From NCBI GenBank assembly GCA_021234155.1, contig JAJEKV010000281.1:372001-436000 (forward strand): a stretch of DNA of 64,000 bases, read 5' to 3'. The position numbers were made by a program, and so were the translations under genes. Positions 45,276 to 59,345 of this stretch are shown here, piece after piece. The notes below the pieces were generated by a model that saw only the letters and a list, made by a program, of their open reading frames with translations, was not told the origin of the DNA and searched no databases. Within the stretch, counting starts at the first letter, position 1; each line of letters begins with the position of its first letter. Origin of the DNA: Isoetes taiwanensis. Its lineage: Eukaryota > Streptophyta > Lycopodiopsida > Isoetales > Isoetaceae.

Positions 45276-46734
45276 AAAAAAAAAAAAGTTAATACAGCCT
45301 TCAATTCCTTGCTAGGGTTTCCTTCCTTCTTTGGCTCAAGAATCCATATCTATTCTTTCCTTTCATAAAACTCCGTCATGGCGTGGGCTATGGCTTAGCT
45401 ATGGATAGCATTTTAGCAGGTAGCTATTTGGGCTCGGGGTCAAGGTAAAAATTCAAGCACAGCCATAGCTGTCCGTGGTGGATTCGCTTCATGGTGATAG
45501 TAAAGAGGACGGTCTATTCTCACAGCTTCTTTAGATCGTCAGAATTCTTACAAGTGCAACTCCGGGGCCAAGGTGGGTCTCGTGTATGACACCGGGATAG
45601 GGAAGTGTGCTGGAAGTTATAATACGAGGTGCTCGGCCGTGGTTCGCCAGGGATGTCAGGGAGGCGCTGCATCAGGTTTCTCCAAAGAGCCGCTAATCAT
45701 CTAAAAGCTGCCTTTTTCCTCTCAGATTCCACTCAAGCACCCCATCCGGCCGACCTAGGCCGTGATTCACCCTCCTCCCCTCACCTGGCTACACCATACC
45801 TCCACCTCACGTGCCCACATCACTTCATCCCTACCATGTTCTTTTAAACTACCACTGTGCCATTGGGAAGAATTCGCACATGGAGGGTAGTATTAGTAAA
45901 GAACTCGGCTTCTTTTGCCAATATTTCGCTTCTGCCGGAATACCGGGTACTTTCGCCACTTGTGTACCTTCAGAACCACCCCAAGTCCCAACCCCAAAGA
46001 TCATGTAAGATCCACTTTTAAACCCAAGTACCGACTTCGTAATGAATATCACGGACTTACGTAGTTCATGTAGAGATTTTGGGGCTTTAGCCTTGAACAC
46101 CCGGTGAAAGCAGATGCTATGATAATAAGAATAACAAGCGCGATAGTCGGTTATACCACAAGATGTTTTGAAGCTTCCTTGGTATGCTTTCTTATAAGAC
46201 TTCAGAAATTCACTTCAAAACTTTGTTTTTCTTTTTGACGCTTTAGATTTCAGAAGAGCCCCTCGCTAACCGAGCATCACATGCAACCCAACAACCGGTA
46301 GGTATTATCCCTCTCCTTATTAAACGACACCATATCCAAATTTCAATAGGAGACCTCCAGCTTTGAAGAGCTGAATTTTATGTCAAATGCAAGCATTTTG
46401 ACCCTTCGTTTATCGTGGAAAGAATTCACAGATTTGCGGATACATTTAATGATGTGGTAATTTCATGTATGAGATGTTTATTTTTCTTTCTTTCACTTTT
46501 TATGTAATGTGCCCAAACATTGCTTTTGAGTCATCCTTCTGCATAAATGGCAAAAGATTTGAGGCTTTCCTTCCTCTTTAGCTTCCATTTTCTCTGAAAG
46601 CCGTGTCTCTGATTCATTTAGTTCAAGTCATTCGCGGTAGTAGAGGTGCGAACTCCATTGTGTTGAATTTCTTTGTTTTCTACAACACGCATTTTGTATA
46701 GAGTCAAGCTTCATCTTGCATAATGCATTGGCCA
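45276..46734. other. No supported gene
   Basis: Several short frames, one with Pro/His-rich plus-strand composition (45629-45847) and one minus-strand (46100-45849), show no recognisable domain. The stretch separates the 18-kb insertion from the right arm of the inverted duplication. Confidence 0.45.
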
Positions 46735-49110
46735 TATTCATGGACAATTGCCGCTTTTCCTCGACATCCACAATTGCCCTATCATTTTCTTGGAGAACAC
46801 CCATTTAATCGATGTTGTTTTCTTTGAACTTGTTCCATGGCTTCAATCATAGAAAATGGAAATATAAATAACTCTAGCTTTGTATTTTTAGTCTTCTTTC
46901 CATGTGCATAGAATGCTAAACTTCTTTGTTCTAGTTGGAGCATTATTGTCAATTCTTATTCAGCTCTTCACCCGGTGAAGGGCTCAGTGGTTATCCATTA
47001 ACGCCGGGGAGTTACTCTACATCGGAGATGCCTTTTACTTTTTTCATATGCACATAGTGACATAACTTTCAAAAGGTTCCAAGGTCGAGCAGCAATTAGG
47101 TGTAACCAGATATGAGTTCCGTGCCGTGATGTCAGCGAAGATCGGGTGCCACAGTTTTGTTATACAATGTAAGAGTCCATTCCTCATAGAAAGAAAAGTT
47201 CTCTAGATTCATCGCGCAACATTAGAAATGGTGTGTATATATCCGAGCACATCCGAAGGCAGACATAAGAATCAAGATGCTTTATGCATTTGTGGCATGC
47301 GACTTGCAAATGATTATGGATTCTTCTTTTTTTCAACATAATCGCCAAATGTTTGCGCATTAAAGATGACGTGAGAGAGTTAATTGCTTTTACTGTCCAC
47401 AACTTTTGTTTTCTAGATTTTGTCATTGAAGCTTCTAGGGATAATCAACGCACCCACTGCGAGCCGCCACGCTTAGTATATTATAAGGACATGAGTATAT
47501 ATGATGTTAATGAATATCTCTTTGTCCATGGAACGTATTCTCGGGTAACCTCCGCCGTAGTATCTAAAGCATCCATGGGCCAATAACCGCGCAGCGACTG
47601 CGCAAACAGCGTCGCCGGGCAAAAGACGCCAGTTTTTGGCTTTCGTTTATGGGGAACAGCGGGGATCATTGGAAACACCGCCTATCATTAACTTTAAGGA
47701 AGATGCAAAGGGCATTGGCGGAGGTATCCACTTCTTTACAAGTGTCAACCATTTATAAACAAGATTTTTCCCATCCCTTCTAACTGGCGTGCAATGGAAA
47801 TAAGAACTTTTAAAATAATCGGGTTCTGGGACAGGAAGAAGTGTAAAGAGCAAATATAGCTAGGACCGCCAAACAACACAATTGAAGACTCCTCAATGGC
47901 CTCCACCAAGGAAAATCTAAATATATTTCTTTCTCGCATAAAAAGTGGAGTCACACTACATAATTTGGCTACCAAACCTCCTGTTCTAGAACTAGGTAGG
48001 TTAAACCCTCGAAAGTATTTTAACCTATGGAAATTGGCTTATGGAGTAAAATGATGTCCCGACACCAATTTCGGATTTCGCTCCCACAATATGTTTGTGG
48101 ACCTCCTCGGCGAACAACGTCTTTAATTTTTCTCATCACTAACATTTTTACAGCTCTGGCCATAATCATGGCTTAACGCATAATAATCAACGCTTATTGA
48201 ATAAAAATCACACAAATGACATGCAGACAGAATCTCGCACTCTTTGTTCCAGATATTTAGCATGATGTCATATTATATTGGGTATGATATCGGCGTTGCT
48301 GCAATTATACTAAATATACGTAATGTGTAATGTTAATTTTCAGCTGAATCACCGTTAGACCATCAGTCCATAGACAAGAAAAGCTCATATTTCGGTTGTT
48401 TTTGGTCAATCGAAAAAAATGAAAACTAACAAAACTAGACCTGGCATATTCGCGTCTTTTTGCTATTACAAGTCTAAAGGTCCGTGAGTTTTCAGCACCA
48501 TATAACTTGAACTCGGCCTGAATCGGAAAGTCATGTCATGTCGCGGCTCCTAGGAATGCGCCTGGCAATGAGTAAAGAGGCATGTCGCTTCCATTCTACT
48601 TTGAGCATCTAGAAGCCGTTAGGAAGGGACAAAACGCGACCACGCAGTATAACTCGCTCTCGCCCCAAACTCTCAATGGAGTTTGGTGACTAAAGAAAGT
48701 TTTCTACTGGTAAACCTCTCCCATTGAAATGGCATTTTTCTGATAATAAAGGTCAATTATTATGCAACCATGTCCTTTTTAAGGTCTTTAAAATATAGAA
48801 ACTCCTATAGTGATTCCAATTTGGAATCCCATTTTGATACACTAGAACTGAGATGGTTTTCATCTAAGGTGAGAAATTCCCCAGAATGCATTTGAAAAGA
48901 GAAATGTTCATGTATGGCCTCCCTGCAAGCGAAAAGAGAAATGTTCACGGCTGCAAAAAAATACATAAGAAAACTTCGTGAATCACTCGAATCCCATTTT
49001 CGATACACTATGATCCAGCTTGGAGATGTTTTTCACCCAGGAGCACAAATTTCGCGAATGGCCGTGAAAAGAGAAATGTTCACGGGCGGCATCCCTTGGT
49101 AGCAGAGAGA
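46735..49110. repeat. Right arm of the large inverted duplication
   Basis: This is the inverse partner of 23765-25776. The inner edge carries the CAATTGCC empty-site sequence (46771-46778). At the outer end a module of about 180 bp (GAACATTTCTCTTTTC through AAAATGGGATTC on the minus strand) is duplicated at about 48820-48925 and 48990-49090. Identity to the left arm is moderate with many indels. Confidence 0.8.
47353..48070 (+). pseudogene. Remnant of the same copper P1B-ATPase, right copy
   Basis: The plus-strand remnants match the left-arm copy: SIYDVNEYLFVHGT (47490-47530, against YDVNEYLFVHGTEP on the left), GGGGATCATTGGAA (about 47659), a decayed GDRE region (about 47812-47870) and a GTTGGCGATGG-like hinge site (about 48034-48064). 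It is more damaged than the left copy. Confidence 0.5.
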
Positions 49111-52100
49111 AAGAGAAATGCTCGCGCGCCCTTTACTGACGATAACTTCGGTAACATCATTTTAGAAGAGATGTATGCCTTCACGCTCTTATAGAAAGCC
49201 GGCATCGCGTACTTCATAGTTTTCCGCTTGAAGCGATTAGAAGTTTCTTTTTCTTTGAAAGTCCTATGGAAAAATCAGATTTTAACTTCAATAAGGCAAA
49301 ATTGCTAGTCGGAATTGTCCATGAAATCATATAAATGCTATAGAGCGGGCCTTTACAAATCAATGCCTCTACAACCAGTCTTAAGAAATCGGCCAAATCA
49401 TTGGACTTACCATTGAAATGGATTTAAGTTTTGGTCCTCGATTTTCAAAACCATTGAAGGGTTCAACCAACCTGATGGACCTGAGGTAAAACAAAGTCGA
49501 CATTATAGAATAATATAAGATGGGGCTGGGCATATTGCAAAAAGGCTACCATTATCACAAAGTCAGGTTAGCTGTACCGTCAATACCGCAAAAGCTGGGT
49601 AAGTTTCAACCGAAAGCAAATTAAAGCATCTTTATCACCTACCGATCAAAATAACATCCGGAGTGCTAGGCCATTAGAAATCTACATCACATAGTCTATA
49701 TATAGAATTAAAATAGTCGCATGATGCGCATCCAAATCGGTGCAAAATCGCTAATCGGGTGCACACAAATTTTCATGAAGTGTTTCTGCTAATTTGGGCG
49801 GTCAGTTAGAGACGGTCGGTCAGACCCTTCTCCTTTTTCCTGCAACAAAACCCGCACTCCAAAGGAGAATTCGCCGATGATGGAGATATAAGGACGATTT
49901 CACAACATCGAGGTTTCATGCAATTCGTGGGTGAAGCCCCACCGTGAGGAAGAAACTAGTTGGAAAATAAATGCCTGGGACGTAGATTGGGACTTCGCTT
50001 TCTTGAACAAGGAAGTTTCCAAACAAAGATAAACGACCGCAAAAGCGAGCATCTCAAGAGAAGCTGGAATTAATTTTTTGGTTAAAAAATCTGCTGCAAG
50101 AATTGTCACAACAAAGAAAGTGGAAGAAGGCAACCGAATCCTTTGGTTTCATGCTTGAAAATTGCATTAGATCAATAGTTAAGCTTGAAGAACACAAAGT
50201 AAAATGGTCACATTTGCCACTGCAATGTCAAAGATACCAAAAACAATAGACAAGGAAACAGAGGCGATAGTGAAGCACATGTTAGGAAAATTGAATGAAG
50301 GCAAAGGCAAAGGTGGTATGTCTAAGGATAAACAAAGCATGTGGGGAAAACATTAATCTTAGAGAATGCAGGAAATTTGAAAAGTAATGCATTTATCAAA
50401 GAATCAGCAAATAGAAGAAAGTTAAAATGAAGACCTCTAAAGTGTCGTAGAAAGCGGATGTTGAAGAGGCCGAACAGCTTACTCTACGCACTGGCGATTT
50501 GGCTGGTAAAACAGAGAATGAGAATGAGAATGAGGAGTTCGCTTAATCCAACCGTAATTTGGAGGCAGAAATAAAGATTAGAAGAAAACTATCTTAGATG
50601 GGAAACTTGGACAGAACATGATAGAAAAAAGCAATGAACCAGAGACAACCATTAAATGAGTAGGTCAAAAGTAAAATCAATCTTGAGGAGGAGTTAAAAG
50701 TTCTTGAGAAAGAACAATCACTTTACTTCCAACATAAATAATCATGGAGTTGCTAAAACGGAGCCCGCCACAACATTTAGCATCTCTACCAATATATGGC
50801 TTAAGTTGTTAGCAAGATCCTTTTATACACGCGTGAACATGTGGTCCTACTGGAATTTACTCGTTTCTTTTATAGGTTAAGTTTAGTACCCAACGCCGTA
50901 CTATGAGTATCATAGTTTTGTTGTTCATTGTTGAGAAAATAATGTATTTATGGTGGCCCGAAAGGTGCTAGAGGGTGTATTTGAAGAGTTAAGTTTTGGC
51001 AATCTTATCGGCTTATTCAAGGTAAGCCTAAAACAAAGACACCAAAAGCATAAAGGTCGCCCAAGAATCAGAGGTGTCATCCTTCGTTCAAAGAAGGACG
51101 CTCAGATACCACCTAAAGTCCTTATAGGAGTACAAATTAAATGTGACCACTTCAAAATAGTAATGTAAACAATCATTGATGATAATCAGCAAGAATTCAA
51201 GAAGTTTACGTGTCACCAAAGACTGAATAATAACACGCTCTGTTCACCAAGTCCAAAATTCGAATGGGAGGTGGTATCTCGATTTTTGGCAACTTTTGGA
51301 AGCCAAGCATTCAATGAATGGCAATTTTATCAAGATGCCATTCATTTTGAAGGTTAAATTTTTTCTTAATCATTCATTAAATTTGCAATAAACAAGCTTG
51401 GAGAGAAAAGGCAAAGCATTAATTTCTATTATACATATTTCGTTACAGCTTAAAGGGTCTCTTGTATATATTCTACTAGGCCTAAAAAGTTTACAATTGT
51501 GCTAGCGTGCTGCTTTTGCGGATCCATCCACCGCAAGATCATCTCATATAGTTCAGATTTGCCACGCCCCGGCGATGATAACGCATAAGAACATCAACAT
51601 TTCAAAAGCTTCGATTCAAAAGATTCTCGCATCATCATCCTTATCAAGTTTTACCTTCGTAATCTAATGCCTGCTAATTTTATGGAAGATGTCGGAAGAA
51701 CTAGAATCGCTTTGTCAGCAACTCACGTCATCATAGACACCAAAAATAGAAATCACACACTCCTATAAGCATCCCATAAAAGTCTTCTATGTTCTTACGG
51801 TTTGTTAAAAAATTTGTAATCTTACTTCACAAATGACTATGTTTCTGTTCCACCCTTTTCCCAAATCTAGGTTTTACGCTTCCCTTCCCCAACATTGTTT
51901 ATTTCCGTAAGGTGTCAAAGATGGGGCTGCTACACTCGACTTATTCTCAGTTTTACCGCCGTATGCATGACTTTAAATCCACTCGTATTGTTGGAAGTCA
52001 CGTAGGGTTTCCAGTATCGCATCTAATCGAGACATAGGTGCCCAAAAATGCATCGCCGGGCCGGATACCGTGTTTTGACCTTTGTTGGGAAGCTCGGGAC

Positions 52101-55100
52101 CACAATGCTCGAACAAAGATGGCACACCCGCCAAAGAGCACATAAATCCCACCGGGTTCGAGGCCCACACACCGCTCTCGCCCATGAAGAAGAAGGCGCA
52201 GATCATCACACCACTGAATAAAGCCCACCATCTCTGGGCCAGACCTGCCTATGGATTGGAGAGCCACCCAGATGTGCTTTGTCGTTGTTCACTGGAAGGC
52301 CGGAGGATGAAAGCCATGCCTCCAGCCTCCAGCCTATGGTCGACTGCCACGCTCTCTTGGTGGCGAGTCTCAAGCATCAGATGAAGTACTTCAAGACGCT
52401 GCTGGGCTGGGATCTCTGTTCTCACCTCAGAGCTTTGATTCAAGGATCTCACTCTCTCTGTCTCCCCTGCTGCTTCTCACTCAGGTGTTTGGAATTAAGT
52501 GGCAGAGAGCTTGTGGCTACTGCCAAAGAAGCTTCATAAGCCGTGGATTTTGCTTTCCCCAAGAGGGGGATTTTTAACTGGTGAAAACTGCCACTGCACC
52601 TATACTTTGGGTCCTATAGGCCGACATACTCAAGCATCTATAAGCAAAGAACCTTCCTTCCTTCCTTCTTCCTTCCTAAAATTGTTGCATGCCAATCCAC
52701 TTATCCTCTGCTTGATTGGCTTCCTTTGAATCCATAGAATACCTTATTTATAGAGAAATAACTTATGCTTGCTAACAAATCTTCCCCTACCATTGAATCT
52801 TTGCTTCAAACGGATATGACTTTTCACAAATTCTTTGACTAACTTCTTGGACACACAATGCAATTGTGTCTCCAAATGAAGGTGTATCAAAGGAAAGCAT
52901 GTACCTAAAGGCGTATATAACTACAATGCATCGACAACACAAAACTAACATTTACCAAAGAGTATATATACCTATGATGAATGAAAACCGCCATCCTTAT
53001 AAAGCAAGTTTTGATGCTCTTGAACCATCGCCAAGAATTTCAAGAGTATAATTGAAGTAATAACATCTTCCAAAAAGATGTACCAAGATAAATTAGCCCA
53101 AAATAGCAATAGTGGAGGAAACCGTATTGATGATATGCTCAAATTTCAACCATGCCTTCTTGCCGCATTCAAGCACATTGGGCTTCAATAAAACACGCGA
53201 AGGGAAAAATGAAAATAGGACAACCGCAGGGTTCATGTTCTATCTGGCTCCCCATAAGCAATATAAGAGCCGACATCATCACTACCGCTGAGGCAACCAC
53301 ATCATCAATTGTGGTAAGTCAACGCACTCTAGTGTACACATCAAACACTTAAAGAAAGCCGGTAATTCGATGAGGACAACTTGGGTGATTTTTGGTGCGC
53401 AAAGGCAAAGCATCAAAGCTTAATAAGGTGGAGTGGAATGTGCAAGCAGTCCTAAACCGCAAGAAAGAGAACAAGAACCAAAGGAAATGCAACAAGGGCC
53501 CCAACCATCACCGTTCATCAAAGTGCTTCTAAAGAAAAAGGCACTCCAAGCCCTTCTCAAGTAAGCCCCAAGTCTCAAGGATTGATGCCCCTACAAACCC
53601 CTCTCGAAAGACAGGGATGGCTGACCAAGGCCACTTAAAACACATTAAACATTATTGATTTTCTTTTTCTCGCTCAATTGTAGGATTACCAATTGGTTCT
53701 ATCATGTCGAGAACTCAAGTAATACAAATATGCTTCTATATTCAACCTATCTTTTATTCTCCCTCATCTTCATTTATTTATTTATATAGTAATTCCCTGG
53801 TTGGTGGTGGTATTTAGATGTTCCAAATATACTAAAACTAATTTGGCAAAGAAAAAGATAAAAGTCGCTATTCCTGGGATTTAAATGGTGTGTTGGTAAA
53901 AACTTTTGTGCAAATGAGCACATACGCCAAAAACGATTACAATACGATACACTCATTAGAAAGAAAGGATATTCACCATGCGTATTGTTCCTCGCTAAAC
54001 TTTGGCTACAAAAGTGTAGTTGGTACATGGTCATCAATGCAACTCAGTAAAATGGAAGATGTGCTTCCAAGTACCATGGCATCCCGCATTTGAGGGCAAA
54101 TTCTGCAGTGTACGAAAAATAATGCCACATCCGGGCCTTCCCCACACCATCGCAAACCCGGTCGTCGAAGGCGATGAAATACTTGGGAGTGCAATGGACT
54201 CAAGATTCAAAGGCAAACTTTTACTTTGATGATTCATTATATAAGGCTTTTACCTTGATTGGCCCTGAACCTTTTGTTAGTGTACCGTGATTCAAATGGA
54301 AATGTTTATAATTTCTATTCCCCGTTCGTAGTTTCATGCAACATGCTTTTTGTATAAAGGCTTAAATAATGAGTCATGCATTTATCATTAGTGTAATGTG
54401 GCAAGTGAGTCTTTTTATAATCTTCCCATCATTGTTGAGTCTATTCCCTGATCCGGGATCTAAATCTTGTATTCCTTTTTTCTTCTTTCTTGGACAGTTT
54501 TCCTTTTGTTCCGCACGTAGAACATAAACATCGCCAATTTTGTCATGTCTATATGTTAAGTGTGAACGAGTATGAAACTTGGTCTATGTGCTGCATTGAT
54601 TATGCCCGTTTTTGATCTTTGATACTTTATAATTTTCTATAGAAAGTCAATAACAAGTACAATTGTATCTTCGAAAATGGCTACACGGCTAAATTGATTA
54701 CACCGCCAATGTGTCGTAATTGTATGGAACAAACCAATATTACCTTCTTCACATCCCTCTCTTTTGAAACTCGATTAGTGAAAGCATACAGTGGAACACC
54801 GGTGTCCCCCGTCTCCTAAAATGTGTGGGAGATATCAAATTTTAGAAAGGATGAATATTTGTTTATTTAGTGATGTAATCACCGGATTCAATCATTTCGA
54901 ATCAGAACAACCTCGAGCTCCCACGCCAATCCGTCCCCATTCCAATTCCACCTGAACCGAGCTTTAAACTCACTCCACTCCACCCGCTTCTTCAAAGCAC
55001 ACGGCTATGGCGCTTTTAATCCTGCTAGGGATCAACCGTTCATAGTACCTTCAATCATTTAATTTGGAAGCAAAATCGCCACGTGATAAGAGAGAAAGAG

Positions 55101-55859
55101 AAACTCCGTAACAAGAACGGATCATAAAAGACGCCAAAGAAAGACAAAGGGGAAGCTAAAGAAGAATTAGCAAAATTGGGTAACGTTAGAGGGAGGATTC
55201 ACTGTAACGGCCTCTACCAGCTTGATGGTATTAGTAAAATTGTTATCTTCATTTCATAGCACCACTAAAGGCTCTTTGTCGTAAAATGATAAGAAAGAGG
55301 TTTCACTAGATTATCCGCAGACGACCACAATGGACAAATGACTTGGCGAAGAGTCATGTAAAGATTTGGTACAAGAGCATTGCGGTCGCTGAACCCCGGT
55401 CGGCGTATCCAACTTGCAGTTGTGTCTAACAAAGAATGACGCTTTTAGCGTGCCAAGAGTAAGGCTCTCATATGGCTCTAAAAGAGGAAGCATTAATACC
55501 CAAAAGTGCTAATCCCCGCTGCTCGGGTTTTGCAAACTCACCGGGTGTTCATCCTGTAGAACCTGCAATTTCCAAAGCAAAATTGAAGAGGGAAGAGATA
55601 GCCTGGGAAATGGGTTTTGTACAAAAGAGTTAGAAGAGCGTGTCAGAACTTAGCAGCACTTGAATCAAAAAAGTAGGGCTGGTCTCTCCAAACGCAAAGG
55701 ATGTTAAGTTCGTAAGATTGAACGAAAATGTAAAAGAGATCTGCCACTCAATTATCCCGGAAGCGAATCCGTACATTTATTTCTTCATCTCTTCAACTAC
55801 ACATTTTATTGTTAATGTGGTGCGTAAGCCAATGATCGCTTCGGTGACATGTGGTTGCC
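49111..55859. other. Long stretch with no supported gene
   Basis: Frames here are short and unrelated. Weak coding-like traits are a Lys/Glu-rich plus-strand run at about 50450-50720 (KTENENENEEF and EEELKVLEKEQ-like) and minus-strand frames at 51973-52452; neither matches a family I can name. TTCCTTCCTTCTTCCTTCCT lies at 52655-52676. Confidence 0.45.
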
Positions 55860-56345
55860 GCGGTTAGTGGTTTCGCTTTGTGCAGTGGTGCCCATTAATG
55901 CCGCGTGGATATATGATATGCGGCCGCCTAGTGGCGAGGCACGCAGGAAATAAATGTCAAGCCAATATACGCTCTCAGGCGCCCAAAGCAGTGGCGAATA
56001 ACACAGTGCAAAAATACACGCCGTAATATACATGCCATGTGGCAGTTTGGCAGTGGTGAAAAATATGGTGTAAAATGAATGCTCTTAAATATACGCTTTA
56101 GGTGCCTAGTGTGGTGAATAACATGGTGTAAAAATAAATGCCGTAATATAAGGCAGGTTCCTGGGGTGTGGTGAATAACATGGTGTGGTGTCTATGTGGT
56201 GCCTAGTGTGGCGCCAGCAGTGGCGCCTAGTGGTGCCTAGTGTGGTGCCTGTGTTTAAAAATAAAATAAAATGTCAGAATATATCTCTATGTGGTGCCTA
56301 GTGTGGTGAATAACAACGAGGTGTAAGATGAATGTCCTAATATAC
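55860..56345. repeat. Degenerate minisatellite
   Basis: The units are built from GTGGTGAATAACATGGTGTA, AAATAAATGCCGTAATATA and GTGGTGCCTAGTGTG, in varying order. At least seven CCTAGTG and five GAATAACA words occur. Confidence 0.8.
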
Positions 56346-57599
56346 GCTATAAGTTTAATAGACCCCACCTTACCGGATCAAAGGAAAGTGACATCAGTAA
56401 AAATTGGCCACATTGGCGATTTAATGTATCGGGCGAGAATCATTGGAAATCACATCAAATGCAAGCAATAATCATTCAAAAGTCGGCCGCGGTGAAGCTA
56501 TCAGGGGAAAACCATAACTAGTTTTGTACGCATTACTGGTTTATCACAATCCAGCCATGGCTAAGAAAACGTGTAATGAGCAATCACCGGAAGCACGCAA
56601 ACACCACCGCCTAAAATGCAAACAAAGATCCTGGTAGGACCCATAACGAGCAAAATGCAAACCAGAAACGTAGGGCGATATTAGAGAGCTGAGGACCCAG
56701 CGAAATCGGTGGTACCGCAGGGCTTAACATAGGTTAATTCCCGATGGCTTAAAGAATTAGAAGCTGCTGCTGCCTTTGTAGTAGGTAGATGTTGTTTACA
56801 CGTATGATGTTGTTTGCCACGTGATGCGCCGAGATCCCAGTCGTATCGGTGCGCATTGTGGTTCTGGGTGGTATGACTGGTAGATGAGCTCCCGTGCCTG
56901 AGGAAGGGATATGTTCATCCAACCAAAGGGTGAAATGATCCATGCTCGCCCATTAAAAAAGTGCCCGACAGCCGTGATGCAATGGAGACACAAATAAAAT
57001 CAGACGACAAATAATACCTTTGGCGAATCAGATCAAGTGTTTAAAACGAAGCAACATGTTTTAGTGTTGTCGGATTACACACCAACTATTCAAACAGAAC
57101 ACTTGATAAAGTCTTGAACGATTTCAGTAGTAGAGTTATTATTCACAATGTAGATTCGACATTTCAGGCCTTGAATCAAATGTATGTCATCTCAATGCAT
57201 TTGATAATACCAGAAGCTCGTATTTTTCAAGATACTTCATTTCATAAGAAGTATGAACCATTCTACCGGTATGGTAGATTTCCATACAGCTTTCTCCTTG
57301 AAATATGTAAAACAACGCTATATCACCACGCCTTTCTTTCACCATACGCTTTCACCACCACTGCCACCACGATTTCACCATAATCGCCTGGGGGCATTGA
57401 CCATTTTTTGACCATTTAAAATGGGAATGCTCTCGACTGATAGTATCTTTGATTCCATTTTGGTCCCGTAGGTCCTGAATTGAGATCAAAGAAAGGCACC
57501 TGGCGTCTGTAGACTGCTTTTAGAACAAGTTCAGAAAACAATTAGAAATTCGCTAATAAGGCAACAAATTTTACACAAGACACAAAGTTTCATTATGTT
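56346..57599. other. No supported gene
   Basis: No coding or structured signal was recognised. A CACCAC/CCACCAC-rich patch lies near 57325-57385. Confidence 0.5.
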
Positions 57600-57880
57600 A
57601 TTTTCTCGATAAACAAAAGGCACAAGGCCCGGATTACAACCGGCACAAGGCCAACATATGTTAAAACAAGATACCGTAATACTTCGTAATTAATTTACAA
57701 TAAGGTCTCAAAAGGCACAAGGCATTCAAAAAGGCAACTAAGGCCATCATATTAAGCAAAGAGGCACCTTAAGGCCCGTGACAAGTAAGAGTTCACAAGG
57801 TGAGATCAGGAGGCACTAAGGCCTATATATCTCTGGTTTTTCAAAAAACAAAGGCAACAAAAGGCCCCAGACCAACTTGA
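57600..57880. repeat. AGGCACAAGGC-rich degenerate repeat
   Basis: AAAGGCACAAGGC, GGCACAAGGCC and AGGCAACTAAGGCC variants recur about every 30-60 bp. Confidence 0.65.
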
Positions 57881-58654
57881 TCAAAAGAAGTGGTGGCAAT
57901 GTACCGACTCTCAAGCTTCCATTCGTAGGGTGAAAGTGAAGAGCTGGCTTAGAATACATTAAAAGAAAGCAAAAATTTAATGTAGCATGTATGCTACTTA
58001 CTCTCAGAGAACATTTTTGAGTTCCAAAACTTCATGTTCTTCTCTTCCTAATTCTTCTTCTTCTTCTTCGTCCTGGTTCCTCACATTCTGCGCATCGCAC
58101 CTTTGGGAATCAAATTGATCATCAAGAAGCTTCATCGTGAGGAATCGGGCTCGAGGGGAGGGCCCACCGCCTCGAAAAGCCCGGCATCTCGAAGCCGTAA
58201 GAGGTGGAATCCCACTCTGAGCCTCGTGCCCGGCTCTGCACCGGGTTTCAAGTTCTGCCCGGAATGGTAATTTGGCCAAGATCCTATTTCGATAACTCAC
58301 ACACCGTGTACAAAGGAATTGGAAAGCGCCCTGGGCCTGGGGAGGGAGAGAGAGCCAGAGGGAGGGAGAGGCGAGTCGGGGAGAGCTGGCAATGGCAGTC
58401 AGCTCGAAGATTCTGCTGGGCTGAATTCAACGACAAGCCTCACGCACCATAGCCTATGTTACCGGCGGAAAATTAATTTCTCAGTAGCTACGCATTTTTA
58501 GATTTCGCACTACTAGCATCTTTACCCTAAGATTATAACCATTAGCATCTTTATTCTAAAGATTAGTAGGCAACTAATAATAACCTCGAAGGGATCCATA
58601 TTTTATTTTCAAAACATAAAAAAATATATATATATATATCTAATTCGCCATTCA
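57881..58654. other. Intergenic, with a (TA)n microsatellite
   Basis: A TTCTTCTTCTTCTTC tract lies at about 58051-58067. An AG-rich tract (GGGAGAGAGAGCC and similar) lies at about 58340-58380. (TA)n stands at about 58623-58639. Frames at 58004-58452 show no domain. Confidence 0.5.
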
Positions 58655-59345
58655 TGAATAGCTCCAACGCGCCACCTACGCATGCAACTACGATTCACCA
58701 CATGATTCACCAAATGCACCACATGATTCACCATGCACCATTTACATCACCAAACATGTTGGTCAATGAAAGTCAAACATGCAACAAAGGTCATGTAAAA
58801 GGCTCAAGTACGCTGTTGTGTTAAATATGCCACCTAGGTTCCAACATGCCAAGGTGGCTCCAAACATGCCATCGTAAGCTCCAACATGCCACCTACGATG
58901 TAACTACATGACTACCCACATGATTCACCAAATGCACTCCATGATTCACTCACATGCACCATTTATCACCAAACATGTTGGTCAATGAAAGTCAAACATG
59001 TAACAAAGGTCAGCAAAGGCCTCAAGTACGCCATAGTTCAAATATGCCAATCTAGGGTCTAAATATCGATGCCAGCGCAGTTCGTAAACATGCCAATGAA
59101 GTCTAACATGCCAACTTACCATGCACCACATGATTCACCACACGATTCACCAAATACCCTCATGATTCACCACATGCACCATTTGCATCACCAAACATGT
59201 TGGTCAACGAAAAGTCAAACATGCCACGTAAGCCCAACATGCCACCCACGACCACCTCACATGATTCACCACATGGTTCACCAAATGCACCACATGATTC
59301 TCCACATGCACCATTTGCATCACCACATCTATCAATGACATAAAC
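58655..59345. repeat. Tandem satellite, about 3-4 units of 150-230 bp
   Basis: Each unit contains CATGATTCACCA, CACATGCACCATTTGCATCA, CCAAACATGTTGGTCAA, GAAAGTCAAACATG and a CCAACATGCCA block. CACCA words make up much of it. Any open frame here (for example 59069-59338) is a by-product of the repeat. Confidence 0.85.

Noticed and set aside
51973-52267. Resemblance of minus-strand frames to a mitochondrial pyruvate carrier (HFWAP and a following hydrophobic run)
   Set aside because: The motif order is the reverse of the family's and the frames differ; chance is more likely.
52600-52660. A third LINE 3' tail (GGGTCCTATAGGCCGACAT)
   Set aside because: Only about 15 bases resemble the tails at 12.2 and 23.27 kb, and no short tandem tail follows.
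59069-59338. An 89-codon His/Met-rich open frame as a metal-binding protein
   Set aside because: It is wholly made of the CATGATTCACCA satellite and repeats in all frames.
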